The notes beneath the pieces were generated by a model that saw only the letters and a list, made by a program, of their open reading frames with translations, did not search any database and was not told where the DNA came from. Of a stretch of 64,000 bases of DNA, positions 22,965-33,378 are shown one piece after another. This DNA is from Platanthera guangdongensis. Lineage: Eukaryota; Streptophyta; Magnoliopsida; Asparagales; Orchidaceae. The translations under genes and the position numbers were made by a program. Location: NCBI GenBank assembly GCA_039583875.1, contig CM077167.1, positions 149,995,010 to 150,059,009 on the forward strand, in the 5' to 3' direction. Each line of letters opens with the position of its first letter. The first letter of the stretch is position 1.

Positions 22965-24250
22965 CGGGAGCGGCGGCGACGGGAGCGTCAGCGACCGGAA
23001 GCGTCCGTGGCGGAGAAGGCTGGCCCGGGACTAGAGAGAGACGGCAGCGGAGAGGAGGGTGGAGGGGTAGGTGGGGAGACGGACTGGGAAGGAGTGGGTG
23101 GAGGAGGAGACGAAGGTGGGAAAACGGGGAGAGGTGTGGAACGAACGGAGATATCAGAAGGAAGAGAAGGAAGAGAAGAGGAAGGAGAGAAATAGGAAGC
23201 ATTTTCAAAAAAGGTCACGTCTGCGGAGACAAACTGCTTGCGAAGAAGGGGGTCAAAGCAGCAATAGCCTTTTTGAGTGGTAGAGTACCCCAAAAAGACA
23301 CACTTAGTGGAACGGGGGAAAGCTTGTCGCGGGTAGCGGAGGGAGCGTGAACAAAGGCCGTACAGCCAAAGACACGGAGAGGAAGAGGAAAAGGTTCCTG
23401 GTGGGGGTAGAGAAGGGAGAAGGGAGTCCGGCCGTGGAGGACCGTGGAGGGAATGCGATTGATGAGATAGCAAGCGAGGAGCACAGCGTAGCCCCAATAG
23501 GAGCGAGGGACGTGCATCTGCGTCATGAGAGTACGCGCAACATCAAGCAGGTGACGGTTTTTACGCTCCGCCACCCCATTCTGTTGGGAGGTGTAAACAC
23601 AAGTCGTTTGATGAATGAGGCCGTGTTGGTGAAAGAACGCGGAGAACTCATGAGACAGATATTCCTTGGCATTATCAGAACGTAAGACTTTAATCGAAAT
23701 AGCAAACTGAGTCTTAATCATAAAGTAAAAAGATTGCCAAACAGAGAATAGTTCAGAGCGATCCTTTAAGAGATACACCCAGGTACAGCGAGTAAAATCA
23801 TCGATAAAAGTTACAAAATAGGAACTGCCCCGACCAACAGTGAGGGTAGGAGCAGGACCCCATACATCAGAATGAACAATATCCAAAAATGCGAGAGGAG
23901 CCACGGCCTTGCTTCGGTGGGAAGGAGGAGCGATGATGTTTGCCAAGCTGACACGCATCACAGTTGAGCGGAGAACTGGTGGGAGGTAAGTGGGGCAGAA
24001 GCTGACGAATAAGCGGGGAGGAGGATGTCCAAGACGAAGATGCCACTGAAGGAGATCAGCAGAGGAGGAGTAGGCAGAAAGAGCAGAAACATCGTCGAGG
24101 AAGTAGAGGCCGCCGCTCTCAGTCCCAGTAGCAATCGTCCGCTGGGTCCTCGGGTCCTGAAAAGAACAAGTAGTGGGAGTGAATAAAACGGAGCACTGAA
24201 GTTGCCGGCATAAAGTGGTAACTGATAATAATTGCACGGGAACTTCGGGA
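22965..24250 (-). pseudogene. Young Copia: integrase
   Basis: Zinc-binding part: LLQWHLRLGHPPPRL (second His), with the Cys pair CDACQLGKHHR readable only in a neighbouring frame between two compensating shifts near 23985 and 23920. The core is open: IVHSDVWGPAPT (Asp), FVTFIDDFTRCTWVYLLKDR, VLRSDNAKEYLSHEF (Asp) and YTSQQNGVAERKNRHLLD (Glu). C-terminal part: INRIPSTVLHGRTPFSLLY, RVFGCTAFVH, then after a shift near 23330 KCVFLGYSTTQKGYCCFDP. A Pro/Ser-rich linker leads toward RT. Confidence 0.87.
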
Positions 24251-24473
24251 CATAGAGGGTATCCTCCAAGCAAAGCGATGGAGTGAGTTGAACCATGCCC
24301 GTCCCATGAACCGGAGACGGGGAACCATCCGCCACACGAACTGGGGGTAAGCGGTCATGGGTCTCCAGACGGGAGAAGCAATGAGGGTTGCCCGTCATAT
24401 GATTGGTGGCACCGGAGTCAATCAGCCATTTACCTTGGGTAACGACGTGGGCACTACCTGACGTCGTGGCCAC
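24236..24473 (-). pseudogene. Young Copia: aspartic protease
   Basis: GKWLIDSGATNHMTGNP carries the Copia active site Asp-Ser-Gly-Ala-Thr. RVADGSPSPVHGTG and LEDTLYVPKFPCN follow, then a one-base shift near 24235 before LLSVTTLCRQL-type residues. The protease would mature the polyprotein. Confidence 0.87.
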
Positions 24474-25329
24474 AGAGGCAGACGGCCTAAAAGAGGCGGA
24501 GGCCGAAGGAGCATCACCGGAAGGGCGAAGATGAGGATGTTTCTACCAGCAGCGATCAACAGTATGGCCAGTACGACCACAGTGAGAGCAGAAGAACCGG
24601 GAGGAACCCCGTCCGCCGGAGGAGCCACGGCCACTCGGGCCCCCCCGCTGAGCCTGGTGTGCAAAGGAGTCCTGCGAAGGGGGGAGGCCAGCAGAGGCCG
24701 CTGGAGGAGAGAAGTAACGGCGGCAATGCGGGCCGCAGTGGCATCCAAAGTAGGAGATTCCGCCTCACCCAAGATCTGCTGGCGGATCATATCATAAGAG
24801 TCGGAAGACGAAGAAGGTAACAAACAACCAGGAGTTCCTGGAAGTGTTTGTGCTGGTCGGCCAAGTCCGCAGAGAAGGGGCGATTCTGGAGGATTTCAGC
24901 CCCAAGAGCCTGGACCTGCTGATAAGCCGCAGCGGGGGACATGGAAGGGCGGGCGAAGAGGTCCGCATAGAGAGTATAAATGCGGGACGTCTGGCCCCCC
25001 TTAGAATAGAGAGCAGCGAGGTGAAGCCATGCGGCCTTGACCGTCTCATCATGGCGAATGACGGGAAGGCACTCATCAGAAAGGCTGTTGGCCAGCCAGG
25101 TGCGAACAAGAGCATCACTCGCATCCCAGTCATCAAACTCAGGAGAGGTGCGAGGAGGAGGGTCATCGGTGAGGTGATGACGCTTGCGTTGAGAACGAAG
25201 GAGAAAGGTGAAAGAAACGCTCCAATCGGGATAGTTGGAGCCCACAAGCTTGGAAAGGGTGCCAAGGTTACCCGAAGGAGGAGGAGGAGAAGGAGCTGCA
25301 GGAGTAGTGGTGAGACCGGAGGTAGTCAT
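24474..25329 (-). pseudogene. Young Copia: gag with damaged zinc knuckle region
   Basis: The likely start is the Met at 25329 (MTTSGLTTTPAAPSPP). The capsid part reads LVGSNYPDWSVSFTFLL, FDDWDASDALVRTWLANSLS, TVKAAWLHLAALYS and RIYTLYADLFA. A shift near 24823 leads to SYDMIRQQILGEAESPTLDA. A zinc knuckle CSHCGRTGHTVDRC is readable near 24550-24590 in a third frame, and the codon after CW is TAG (24543-24545) where Gln is usual. An upstream in-frame Met at 25356 is possible but adds residues atypical of the family. Confidence 0.83.
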
Positions 25330-25975
25330 AGAACCCGGAAGCAGAAGAAGCCGCACGAACAGAGGCGGTTAGAAAAACAGAGGAAGCCGCGCGACAGGAG
25401 CGGCTAGAAAGAGGCACTGCGGGGAAGAGGTCGCGCGGTCTGAAAAGGCCGAGCGAACAGAAGAGAGGAGAAGAGCAGGTGACCGCGACAAGATGCGGGT
25501 AAGAAAGAGACAACCCGCACGGTCAGGCAGATCACAGCAGCGGCAAGAAGGCGGGCAAAGGCACTGCGGGGAAGAAGTCGCACGAACTGAGAAGCCGAGC
25601 GAACAGAAGAGAGGAGAAGAGCTGGCGACCGCGACCAAGATGCGGGTGAGAAAGGAACAACCCGCACGGTCAGGCAGATCACAGCAGCAAACCGCGTGGA
25701 GAGAGACAACACACACGCGGACAGGGACAGACCGCAGCGACTAGGAAGTCGGAGAGGCAAGAAAGAACAAGAGGCGCGGCGACAAAGAGAAGAAGGAGAG
25801 GAGAACCAAGAAGGAGAAAGCCGCGCGAACAGGTCTGCGGACAAGAAACAAGCCGCGCGGATAGAAACAAGCCGCGCGGATAGAAGAGAGGGCAAGCCGC
25901 GAATCAAGTCGCAGAACGCCGAAAAGAAGCCGCGAACAACAGAGGGCGCACAGAATCAGGAGGAAATGACCGTGT
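25330..25975 (-). other. Young Copia leader with a 147-bp tandem duplication
   Basis: Between primer site and gag there are about 645 bases of GC-rich, purine-rich (plus strand) sequence. From 25413 to about 25706 it contains two adjacent near-copies of a 147-bp unit: the word GGCACTGCGGGGAAGA starts at 25413 and again at 25560. Long frames of up to 167 residues cross it on the minus strand, with repeated residues explained by the duplication. I see no domain and do not call a gene. Confidence 0.65.
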
Positions 25976-25987
25976 CCTCTGATACCA
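25976..25987 (-). promoter_or_regulatory. Young Copia primer binding site (initiator Met tRNA type)
   Basis: Sense-strand TGGTATCAGAGG directly abuts the 5' LTR end CTAACA. This is the standard methionine initiator tRNA complement of plant Copia elements. Confidence 0.9.
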
Positions 25988-26368
25988 TGTTAGAAAGTAG
26001 AGACAAGAAGTGAAAGGACTAGAACAAGAGAATAAACTTTTGAATAATTGAAATTTTATTATCCAAAAAAGATATAATTTACAAAGGTATGGCCTCCCTT
26101 ATATAGAATGGAGGAGATAAGAAAGAGAGTATACAAACAATGTGGGACTAAACATTTACAGGCTGAGCGGCTAGAATAATGGAGACCGATCAGGCCGCGC
26201 GGTTAGACAGATGGGATAACCGCTCGGCAACTCCAGCAGGATAGAACAAGCCGTAGAGTGAGACCGCCAGACCGCCCGGTCTACAAACCGCTGGATCAGA
26301 CCGCTAAGCCGCTCGGTCTACAAACCGATGGATCAGACCGCTAAGCCGCCCGGTCTAATACTTCAACA
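25988..26368 (-). repeat. Young Copia 5' LTR (381 bp)
   Basis: Same sequence as 20911-21291; I found no difference when reading them side by side. It is followed on the plus strand by AAAAC, the right-hand target duplication. Confidence 0.93.
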
Positions 26369-26373
26369 AAAAC

Positions 26374-27692
26374 TTTACTGAAGGAATTCTGAGGAGAAGC
26401 AATGCACATTGCTGTCCATAAATTCTATAGAGCCCCCGATTAAGGCTTGACCAAACTCCACACATTATGAGTCATGGCACCATAGAAAGCCATCCATTCA
26501 CTACTTCAAAGTGTTTGGATCCATTGCCTATGCTCTAACTACCAAAGAAGACAAAGATAAATTGGAGAAAAAAAGGGAGAAGTGTATAATGGTGGGCTAC
26601 AGTCAGGAATCTAAGGCTTATAGGTTGTTCAACTCCCTCATAAAGAATCTCATAATTAGCAGGGACACTATATTTGACGAGGCTAAGAGCTGGACATGGG
26701 ACACCCCAGTGGATCAGAGTTAATATCTCTCCAATTTTTTGGAGGATTCTGATGGAACACGAATGCATGATGGAAACAATCTGCCACCCATTCCAAAATG
26801 TGCAAATGAACCCAATTTAAGTCAGGTTTGATTCATCATCTCCTCAAAATATTAAATCTCTAATAGACATATATCGCTCTTGAAATGCTGCTCTTGCCTG
26901 CAAAGAACCCAGAACATATGTAGAAGCTGCAAAACACCCTTAATTGATTGAAGCTATGAATACAAAAATGAACATGATACACAAACAAAATAAGGGAACT
27001 GGTAACTAAAATTGCTTACCAAGATATTATTGGCCATTTAAAGTGGATTTTTAAGGTGAAGTTGATGAAAGTAACGAAATCTTGAAACACAAGGCTCGAC
27101 TAGTGGCTAAGGGGTACTCCCATAAGCGTGGAAGGAATTTTACAAAGACCTATGTGCCTATAGCTCGAATGGAGACTATCCAAACAATTCTTGATTTTGA
27201 ATCCCTGCATAAACTGCCAATTCATCAACTAGAGGTGAAATTTACCTTTTTAAATGGTGAAATAGGTGAAGAAGTGTTCGTGAAACAGCCAGACGAATAT
27301 GAAATTAAAGTGAAGAGGAGAAAGTGTATAGACTAAAAAGGCCCTATTTGGAGTCTGTCAGGCACCCCGATCTTGGAATGCTCGCATTGATACTTCCTTT
27401 TAGAGCAAATCATATATAAGAAGTGCTTATAAATCCTCATTGTATTTCAAGCACTACCCAAAAATCATTTTGTTATAACTTGCATATATGTTGATGATCT
27501 ATTAGTTGTGGGGACCAAATCTTCTCTGATTGAAGAGTTCAAGAATACCATGAAGAATGAGTTTGACATGAGTGATTTGGGAGTTATGAGATACTTTCTA
27601 GGTTTGCAGATTCATCAATGCCTGTATAAGAATTTTGTACATCAACAAAAGTACATTGGTGAATTGCTGCATAAGTTTGGCAGGACTTGTTG
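26374..27692 (+). pseudogene. Old Copia carcass, piece 2: integrase end and reverse transcriptase
   Basis: Continues the integrase broken at 20910: KVFGSIAYALTTKEDKDKLE, REKCIMVGYSQESKAYRLF and LIISRDTIFDEAKSW. Reverse transcriptase follows from about 27080: [49 protein letters not shown] (family LDVKxAFLNG), then several stops, CIYVDDLLVVGTKSSLI (catalytic YVDD intact), EFDMSDLGVMRYFLGLQI and YIGELLHKFG. It is cut at 27692 within the motif that should continue DCKPTSTP. The vocabulary is Tork-like. Confidence 0.82.
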
Positions 27693-27840
27693 AAAATCAT
27701 GAAGTGAAAGTGGGGAATTGGGCGGCTTGGGTGACCTGTTCGCGCGGCTTGTGCGGACAGAAATGTCAGCTAGCCAGGTCGGCAAAGGTGGTGCAGTCGG
27801 CTTGTTCTTTGGTGGCCTGGGCAGTCTGTTTGCTCGGTCT

Positions 27841-29070
27841 GTGCGGATAGAGGAGACGCCTAGCCAGGACGGTTTGTGTTCAACAGGAAGGTTGTTCCTA
27901 GAATGTAACCAGACGAGTAGCTTGTCTATCCGCGGAGTTCGGCAAGACCGGCATGGTGCAAACTTGGTTGGAGTTCATAGAGTCCGGCTTGAGGACTGGA
28001 CTGGAGTTTAGGAGATCAGCATGGCATGTGCATTGGTCCAGCTCTGGTGGCACTATTGGTGGTAACTGTAGAGTTCACCGGTTAGAGTGGACTGGTGCCG
28101 GAGTTCGGTAGTTTGTGCGGACTGGCTCAGCCGGGGAGTTTGCTTGGTTTGGCGGACTGATATCTCTATTCGCCGAGTTCGGCAGCTGTCAGCCTTTTGT
28201 GCTTTGGCAGTGGGCTTAGGGTATGCGGACAGGAGTGGTGTCCGCAGGTGCGTACGGACTAGTGCTGTGTCTGCAAGTGGGCGAACTGGAGGGGTATTTG
28301 TAGAGCCCACATGTTTTGTGATCAAGTCTGGCTGTGTTTTGGCGACTTGGCAGTGGCTTGGTATCCCACCTTGGTGGTGCAACCTTGGCGGACTCACTCT
28401 TGTCTAGTCGTAGCGGTTGGTTGTGTATCCACAGCTTAGCAGATACACTTGGTGCGTGCGGACAGAGGATATGGCTAGCCAGGACGGCTTGTGTTCAGCA
28501 GGAAGGTTGTTCCCATAAGGTAACCAGACGGGTAGCTTGTCTATCCGCGGTGCTCGGCAAGAACGACGTGGTGAGGACTCAGTTGGAGTTCACAAAGTCC
28601 GGCTTGGGGACTGGACTAGAGCTCAGGAGATCGACATGACATGTGCCTTGGTACAGCTCTGGTGGCGCGGTTGGTGGTAACCGCAGAGTTCGCCGGTTAG
28701 AGCTGACTGGTGCCGGAGTTCCCCGATTTGCCCGGACTGGCTCAGTCCCGTATATCACGCAGTTTATGCGGACTGATATCTTTGTTTGCGAGTTCGGCAG
28801 CTATCAGCCTTGTGTTCTTTGGCTGCAGGCTCTGGGTATGCGGACTGGAGCGGTGTCCGCAGGCACGTGCGGACTGGTGCAGTGTCCGCAAGTGGGCGGA
28901 CTGGAGCGGTATTCACAGAGCCCGCCTATTTTTTGATCAAGTATGGTTGGGCTTTGGCGACTTGGCAGTGGTTTGGTATCCGGTCTTGGTGGTGCAACCT
29001 TGGCGGACTCGCTCTTGTCTTATCATAGCTGTCTGTTGTGTATCCGCAACTTAGTGGATACACTTGGTGC
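27841..29070 (+). repeat. Tandem duplication, two units of 615 bp
   Basis: The word GTGCGGATAGAGGA at 27841 recurs as GTGCGGACAGAGGA at 28456. GATACACTTGGTGC at 28442 recurs at 29057, giving the same 615-bp period. The units run in parallel with roughly ten to fifteen percent divergence. A partial third start is visible near 27751. Frames of about 100 residues appear in both units but are not shared in register and lack domains. Confidence 0.85.
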
Positions 29071-29488
29071 TCGTATAGGATAGGGCAGTTATCCAATCTT
29101 CTAGGGCGGTGATCACACTCCTCTCTGCACCTATAAATAGGATGCCCCTCTGTCACATCAGATCACACCGAGTGAACAGTAAGTTAACTCGCGAGAGATT
29201 GTTGTGGTTAGGGTTTTCTATTCACGTGGTTTGAAAAGATTGACCGATTTGTGTTGTTCAGGTTGTTATTGGTATTACCATGGTGATCTGGAAGTGATCA
29301 AACATGTGGCCTCACTGCCACGCAGTATGGGCCTATGAGGTCGCACATAAGAACTGTTGAGAAGTTGGGAAGGTTTGTGTTGGCCTTGCTATGTGATATG
29401 AGTGAAGGACCGAGCCTATGGCATTTTGGATATGGAGGAATTTCATTCCGGGACCAGTATTGTGAATATAGGTCATCAGGTAAGTAGT

Positions 29489-30418
29489 TGAAATTATCTA
29501 AAAGAAATTCGTCGAGTATAGTTGAGATGTTTTGACGAATTGTTTGAATTCGTCGATTATTGTCGTGACATCTTAACACTTCTGTCTCAGATTCGTCAAA
29601 TATCATCATGACAACTTTGACGAATTAGACTCATTCGTCGAGGATCGCATTCGTCGAGTATCGCATTCATCGAGTTTCACATTCGTCGAGTATCGCATTC
29701 GTCGAGTATCACATTCGTTGAGTATCGTCATTCGTCGAATATCCTCTTGATACCAGAACAATTTGCCCTGTCTCGATATGTCGAGTATACTCGTGTTATT
29801 TCGATGAATATTTTCTGATTCGTTGAATATCGACGTTATACTCGACGAATTCTGTTACGTACGGTTTTTTTCCTTTAAGTCCGGTTCGGCTGGTCTGTGG
29901 TTTATGGCTTGGTTCAGAAGCCTGTATAAATAGGATTTATGTACAAAATCAAATAAGTAACTGTTCATTCCTGAACTAATCCAGTGACGGCCTTTCCTTC
30001 CCAACGATGACGGAACTGTTCTGCCATTCGTGGAAACCGTTCGCTGCCGCTGACCTGCTACCGTTGCCGGAAAAGGTTTCCTATGCGTTGGATTTGTCAC
30101 TGCCACCTCTCCTTGAATGGATCTAGCAGTCCGTGGAGATGTTGAGGAAAATCTAGTTCTGTCCTAGATCTTGTGGGACAAGAGTCTAGGGTTCTATGTG
30201 CTCGTGTGGATATCCATAGAGGCATGGGCACTATTCTACGCTCGGAACTCTAGCCGTTGTCGTTCATTGGAATCATTCAGATCACCTTGGTAATTTTTAT
30301 TAATAACATTTTACTTCTGGATCAATTGTTCATCGCTAGATCCGAACGTTCTTTTGGGTTTTCTTGTTCCATTTTCGCTGCGTGCACAAGTGTTGTTCCA
30401 TCCTAGCAGAACCCAACA
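29489..30418 (+). repeat. Probable solo LTR, Copia-like
   Basis: The stretch starts TGAAATTATC and ends AGAACCCAACA, a typical Copia LTR end. A TATA box GTATAAATAGG is at about 29924-29934. Flanking 5-mers are GTAGT (29484-29488) and GTTGT (30419-30423), a duplication with one mismatch. Its first 370 bases are an array of TTCGTCGAGTAT-type words in alternating orientation. No internal coding DNA or second LTR was found. Confidence 0.55.
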
Positions 30419-30990
30419 GTTGTGAGGATAAAGCTGGAAAGCCAGAGACTTGGTTCTAACTGCGGTCAGGGACAGTGCAGACTCTGCGGGTAGCAATCAG
30501 CGGTTAGCAGTAGGTCGTGGATTCCGATCAGGAAGTATTTTCTTCTGCAACTTGTTTCCCAGTTTAATAACCTGTTCGCCTCTAGGAGGCTTGTTTAGTT
30601 TGGTGGCAGCAGTCCGCGTGATCTGGCGGCTAGGCGACCTCGCGGTCAGGCCGCTAACAGTTCAGCGGATAGAGTTCCTTACAGCACTAGAATAACGGGC
30701 AGTCCGCGCGGCTTGTTGCGGTCTTGCGACCAGGCAGCTTCTGTGGACTCCATAGCGGTTAGCTGTAGGGCTGATAGTTACTCCTTGAGTCTATGTAGCT
30801 TGTTTTTTTGCTTTGTATTATTCCTTCTTCCATCAGATACATTGGCAATCATGTCTCTCCATATATGCCTTACTCTATAAAGATCGATAAGTATAAGATT
30901 CTTGCTCTTCTAGTTGTTTTTGGATTGCTTGGACTCAACGTAGTTGAGTGTTCCTACGCCTGGTTTCCCGTTTTTCGCTATCACAAATTT

Positions 30991-31328
30991 TTATAAGCCT
31001 GACTGTAAACCTACCTCGACTCTCATGGCCACAAGTGAGAAATTGGTAAGAAATAATGGAGTAGAAATGTTGAAAGAAGAGACCTATAGATGTATTTTAG
31101 GGTCTCTCATCTACCTTCCCAACAGTAGACCTGATATAGAGCAGACAGTGAGCATGTGTCAAGCTTTGTGAGTGAACCCAATAACATTCACATGATGATA
31201 GTGAAACAAATCTCACAATACCTGCAAGGTATGCAAGATTTTGGTCTTCTGTATGAAAGAAAGGAGAATTGGATATGAAAGCTGACCGACTACTCAAACA
31301 ATGATTGGATTAGGAGTGCCGATGAGGG
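30991..31328 (+). pseudogene. Old Copia carcass, piece 3: between RT and RNase H
   Basis: YKPDCKPTSTLMATSEKLV, EETYRCILGSLIYLPNSRPD and TVSMCQAL are the standard words after the Copia reverse transcriptase. After stops, KLTDYSNNDWIRSADEG matches the start of Copia RNase H (GYTDSDWAGSxDD), with the catalytic Asp in LTDYS. The frame is lost at about 31328, where Tat LTR sequence begins. Confidence 0.72.
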
Positions 31329-31480
31329 ATGGGTACCCACTGGGCTTGCCGCCTACAGAATTGGTGCGGGCCGGCTCCCCCGACTCGCTTGCTTGTCTGG
31401 TAGGTGCGAGTCGGGGTATATATTGAGGGCCCCTTCTTCTACCTTGTTGGACCCACTCGACGAACACTAGGTTATATACA
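31329..31480 (-). repeat. Tat copy 2, 3' LTR remnant
   Basis: Homologous to the last 130-150 bp of 19800-20641 (GCGGGTGCGAGTCG, GGCCCC, CGAACACTAGG) and ending GTTATATACA. The rest of the LTR is missing at left, where the Copia carcass ends. Confidence 0.7.
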
Positions 31481-31589
31481 ATCCCCGCTTTTTTGAGCTT
31501 CTGTGGAGCTCGAAAAGAATCATCCAACCCAATTTTTCGGTGAGTGCGTGCTGAGCTAGAGGGAATCTTTTGGTGGGTCCCTCCTCCTT

Positions 31590-31601
31590 GCTATATATAT
31601 A
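31590..31601 (+). promoter_or_regulatory. TATA box for antisense ORF1 (Tat copy 2)
   Basis: GCTATATATATA lies about 75 bp upstream of the ATG at 31671. The same GGCTATATATATACACC context is conserved in the other copy at 41932-41945, also upstream of the matching ATG. Confidence 0.6.
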
Positions 31602-31670
31602 CCACCAGACTCACAGAAATTTCCCGTCTTTCTATTTCTATTTTTCTTCGTGAGTTACTGTAGCTGAGAG

Positions 31671-32661
31671 ATGCCTATGTTAGCAGAGATGCGAGTTCAC
31701 CTGGCAGCTGCGAGGGAGGGCACGCGATCACAGGTTCTCGATGTAGCCCCATGGTTGGCTCGTGGGTCGCCCAACCCTGCTTTCAGACCGAAGAAGGCAA
31801 AGATGGTTAAGCAGCCTTCTCAGGATGACGCTCCTGCGACCAGTACGGTGACCGGCTCCGAGGCCATTCATCAGGTATGCGGGCCGATTATAGGGTTTTA
31901 TCATTACTCTAATTCTGACTTTTCCCTGCGCAAGAGATGCCTCGCGAGGATAGGGTCGGGGGAGTGGAGCTGAGACGCTCCTCCCCACGTGTATCTGAGC
32001 GAGTTGCAAGCCCCTCGGCTATGGGATCCACTCCTATCTCGATCTCGAGCATTCCTCCGACCACTGGTGAGTTCTTAACTCCCCATCCTCGCCTTTCGCC
32101 TGATTGTGCCTCATCTCACCATTGTTGTTGCAGCTTCCACCCCGAGGGCCACCGACCTGTCCCCGCTAGTCACACGGTCTCCGACCTGCCTCAGATTGGG
32201 AAAGTCCTTCGTGACTCTTGAAGGCGAGCTATTCCAGGGCCAACCAAGTACCTCTCGCCCGCACGCTAGCACGAGAGATGTGCCGATTCTAGGTGAGTCC
32301 ATACATTCACCTGCCCATCATCGCCTGACTATTCCGCTAAATCTCTCTCTCTCTCACTCTTCTTCAGGTTTCCACCAGTTGTCCTCCTTTGAAGCTGAAA
32401 TGAGCTATGGGTACTCGCCCCCCTTCCCATGACCGCATCTCTGAATACCTGGGTGACCCTTAGTATATTGAGGAAATGAAAAAGCGGGTGACCCGGTTGT
32501 TCCAAAAGCATTCCCTGATGATATGGGAGGTTTGCGGCAAGGTGGACGAGGACAAGGCAGAGAAAGAGGTGCGCTTAGGGGTCTTGGAGGGCGTAAGGCA
32601 CCCAGAAGATGGCTACAGGGCGAATTCACCAGGAGTACATATCACGCGGGTAGAGGAATGA
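31671..32661 (+). CDS. Tat antisense ORF1, spliced, copy 2
   Basis: The ATG at 31671 opens MPMLAEMRVHLAAAREG. Three introns with GT-AG ends are inferred: 31875-31936 (62 bp), 32067-32133 (67 bp, acceptor TTGTTGTTGCAG) and 32293-32367 (75 bp, pyrimidine tract CTCTCTCTCTC then TTCTTCAG). Joining the exons keeps one frame open through GKSFVTLEGELFQG and STRDVPILG to about 32429, where a TGA follows PPFP. A further charged, helical segment (EEMKKRVTRLFQKHS... to 32661) is in another frame, so the end is uncertain or frameshifted. ORF1 of copy 3 starts MPIPKEIQERL and has GDSRFITLENRPWD at the equivalent place. Function is unknown. Transcription would oppose gag-pol. Confidence 0.55.
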
Positions 32662-33378
32662 CTCATGCATGCCACAGAATAGGTCGACCTGGCCTAGCGG
32701 GAATTGCTGGTGGTTCACGAGTATTTCTACCCTTGCCTACCGCCCCGTTCCGGGGTATGAGGGCAGGGTAGGTGGAAGTGGATTCAGTATTGAACCATAA
32801 GCCCCGTGGCTGCCAGCTTGTGGACCGAGGTCGTGCCTGCCCTCAGGACCTCTGCCCGCGTGATTCATAATCGCGAACTCATTTTTTTTCCTTTCTCTTT
32901 TTCTTTGGGAGGGCCTTCCCCTCCCCTTTGTTATTATTTGAGACCAGACTCGCCCGCTAATGGGCTCTCATTTATGTATATAATTTTATTTTCACTCGCT
33001 GGTTTCCTTTGCTATTATTTAGCTTCTCTTAGGGGGCAGCGCGAGACAACCTGGCTCGCTCACCTTCTAGGCGGGTGCGAGTCAGCCTGGCTCACTCGCC
33101 TCTTATCTCGTTGTCGCATAGATTTCATAGGACCACGACAAGTAGGTAGGTATTAGGGGCAGGCTCGAATATCGAAGCGTCAAAACACATTTTTGCTATC
33201 TGCACCCCTCCTGCCTTAAGTACATTTTCCCTCCACTTTTCCTTTCTATAAATAGCTCACTCTGCCCTCATCCACCTACCGCATTTAAATTCTTCCTCTG
33301 CACCTTCTCTCCTGCATCCGATTCTCAGCTCGCCACTTTTTGCGAGAACTCCAACGTCTAACCCGCTTACCGGATCGT
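32662..33378 (+). other. Intergenic stretch between the two antisense Tat genes
   Basis: No domain is recognisable. Part (to about 32780) may be the tail of ORF1. AT-rich sequence with TATATAATTTTATTTT lies at about 32978-32995, where a 3' end could be. A TATA box for the next gene is at 33246-33255. Confidence 0.4.
33246..33255 (+). promoter_or_regulatory. TATA box for antisense ORF2 (Tat copy 2)
   Basis: CTATAAATAG lies about 124 bp upstream of the ATG at 33379, followed by a CT-rich leader. In copy 3 the equivalent position has a weaker TTCTATAATTAGG near 43308. Confidence 0.5.

Larger units (their letters stand above)
20911..26368 (-). mobile_element. Young full-length Ty1/Copia element with LTRs that read identically
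   Basis: Two 381-bp LTRs (20911-21291, 25988-26368) appear identical base for base by eye. The 5-bp target duplication AAAAC is present at 20906-20910 and 26369-26373. The minus strand carries primer site, gag, protease, integrase, reverse transcriptase and RNase H in Copia order. The two flanks join into one Copia integrase frame, proving the insertion site. Despite the recent look, the coding region is broken by roughly seven frameshifts and at least one stop. Lineage within Copia (Ale, Ivana, Tork or TAR) is not decided. Confidence 0.93.
27693..30990 (+). mobile_element. Composite LTR-rich insertion in the Copia carcass
   Basis: The carcass frame stops at LLHKFG (27692) and resumes as YKPDCKPTSTLM near 30990. 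Between them are about 3.3 kb with no retroelement coding domain. The stretch begins TGTTGAAAATC, is GC-rich with repeated GCGGACT and AGTTCGGC words, and has a promoter-like CTATAAATAGG at about 29133-29143. It contains a 615-bp tandem duplication and a probable nested solo LTR, listed separately. The right end (30419-30990) has CCGCT-rich words reminiscent of the young Copia LTR. I interpret the outer part as one long solo LTR or a remnant; clean ends and target duplication were not found. Confidence 0.45.

Noticed and set aside
22302..23195. 297-residue plus-strand frame
   Set aside because: Antisense to intact Copia RT motifs and integrase linker; Arg/Gly-rich low complexity.
25404..25907. 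167-residue frame in the young Copia leader
   Set aside because: Repeated residues come from the 147-bp duplication; several overlapping frames are equally open.
29215..29488. ATTGGTATTACC near 29270 as a primer binding site
   Set aside because: Matches the initiator Met complement only in the first eight bases and is not preceded by an LTR-like CA end.
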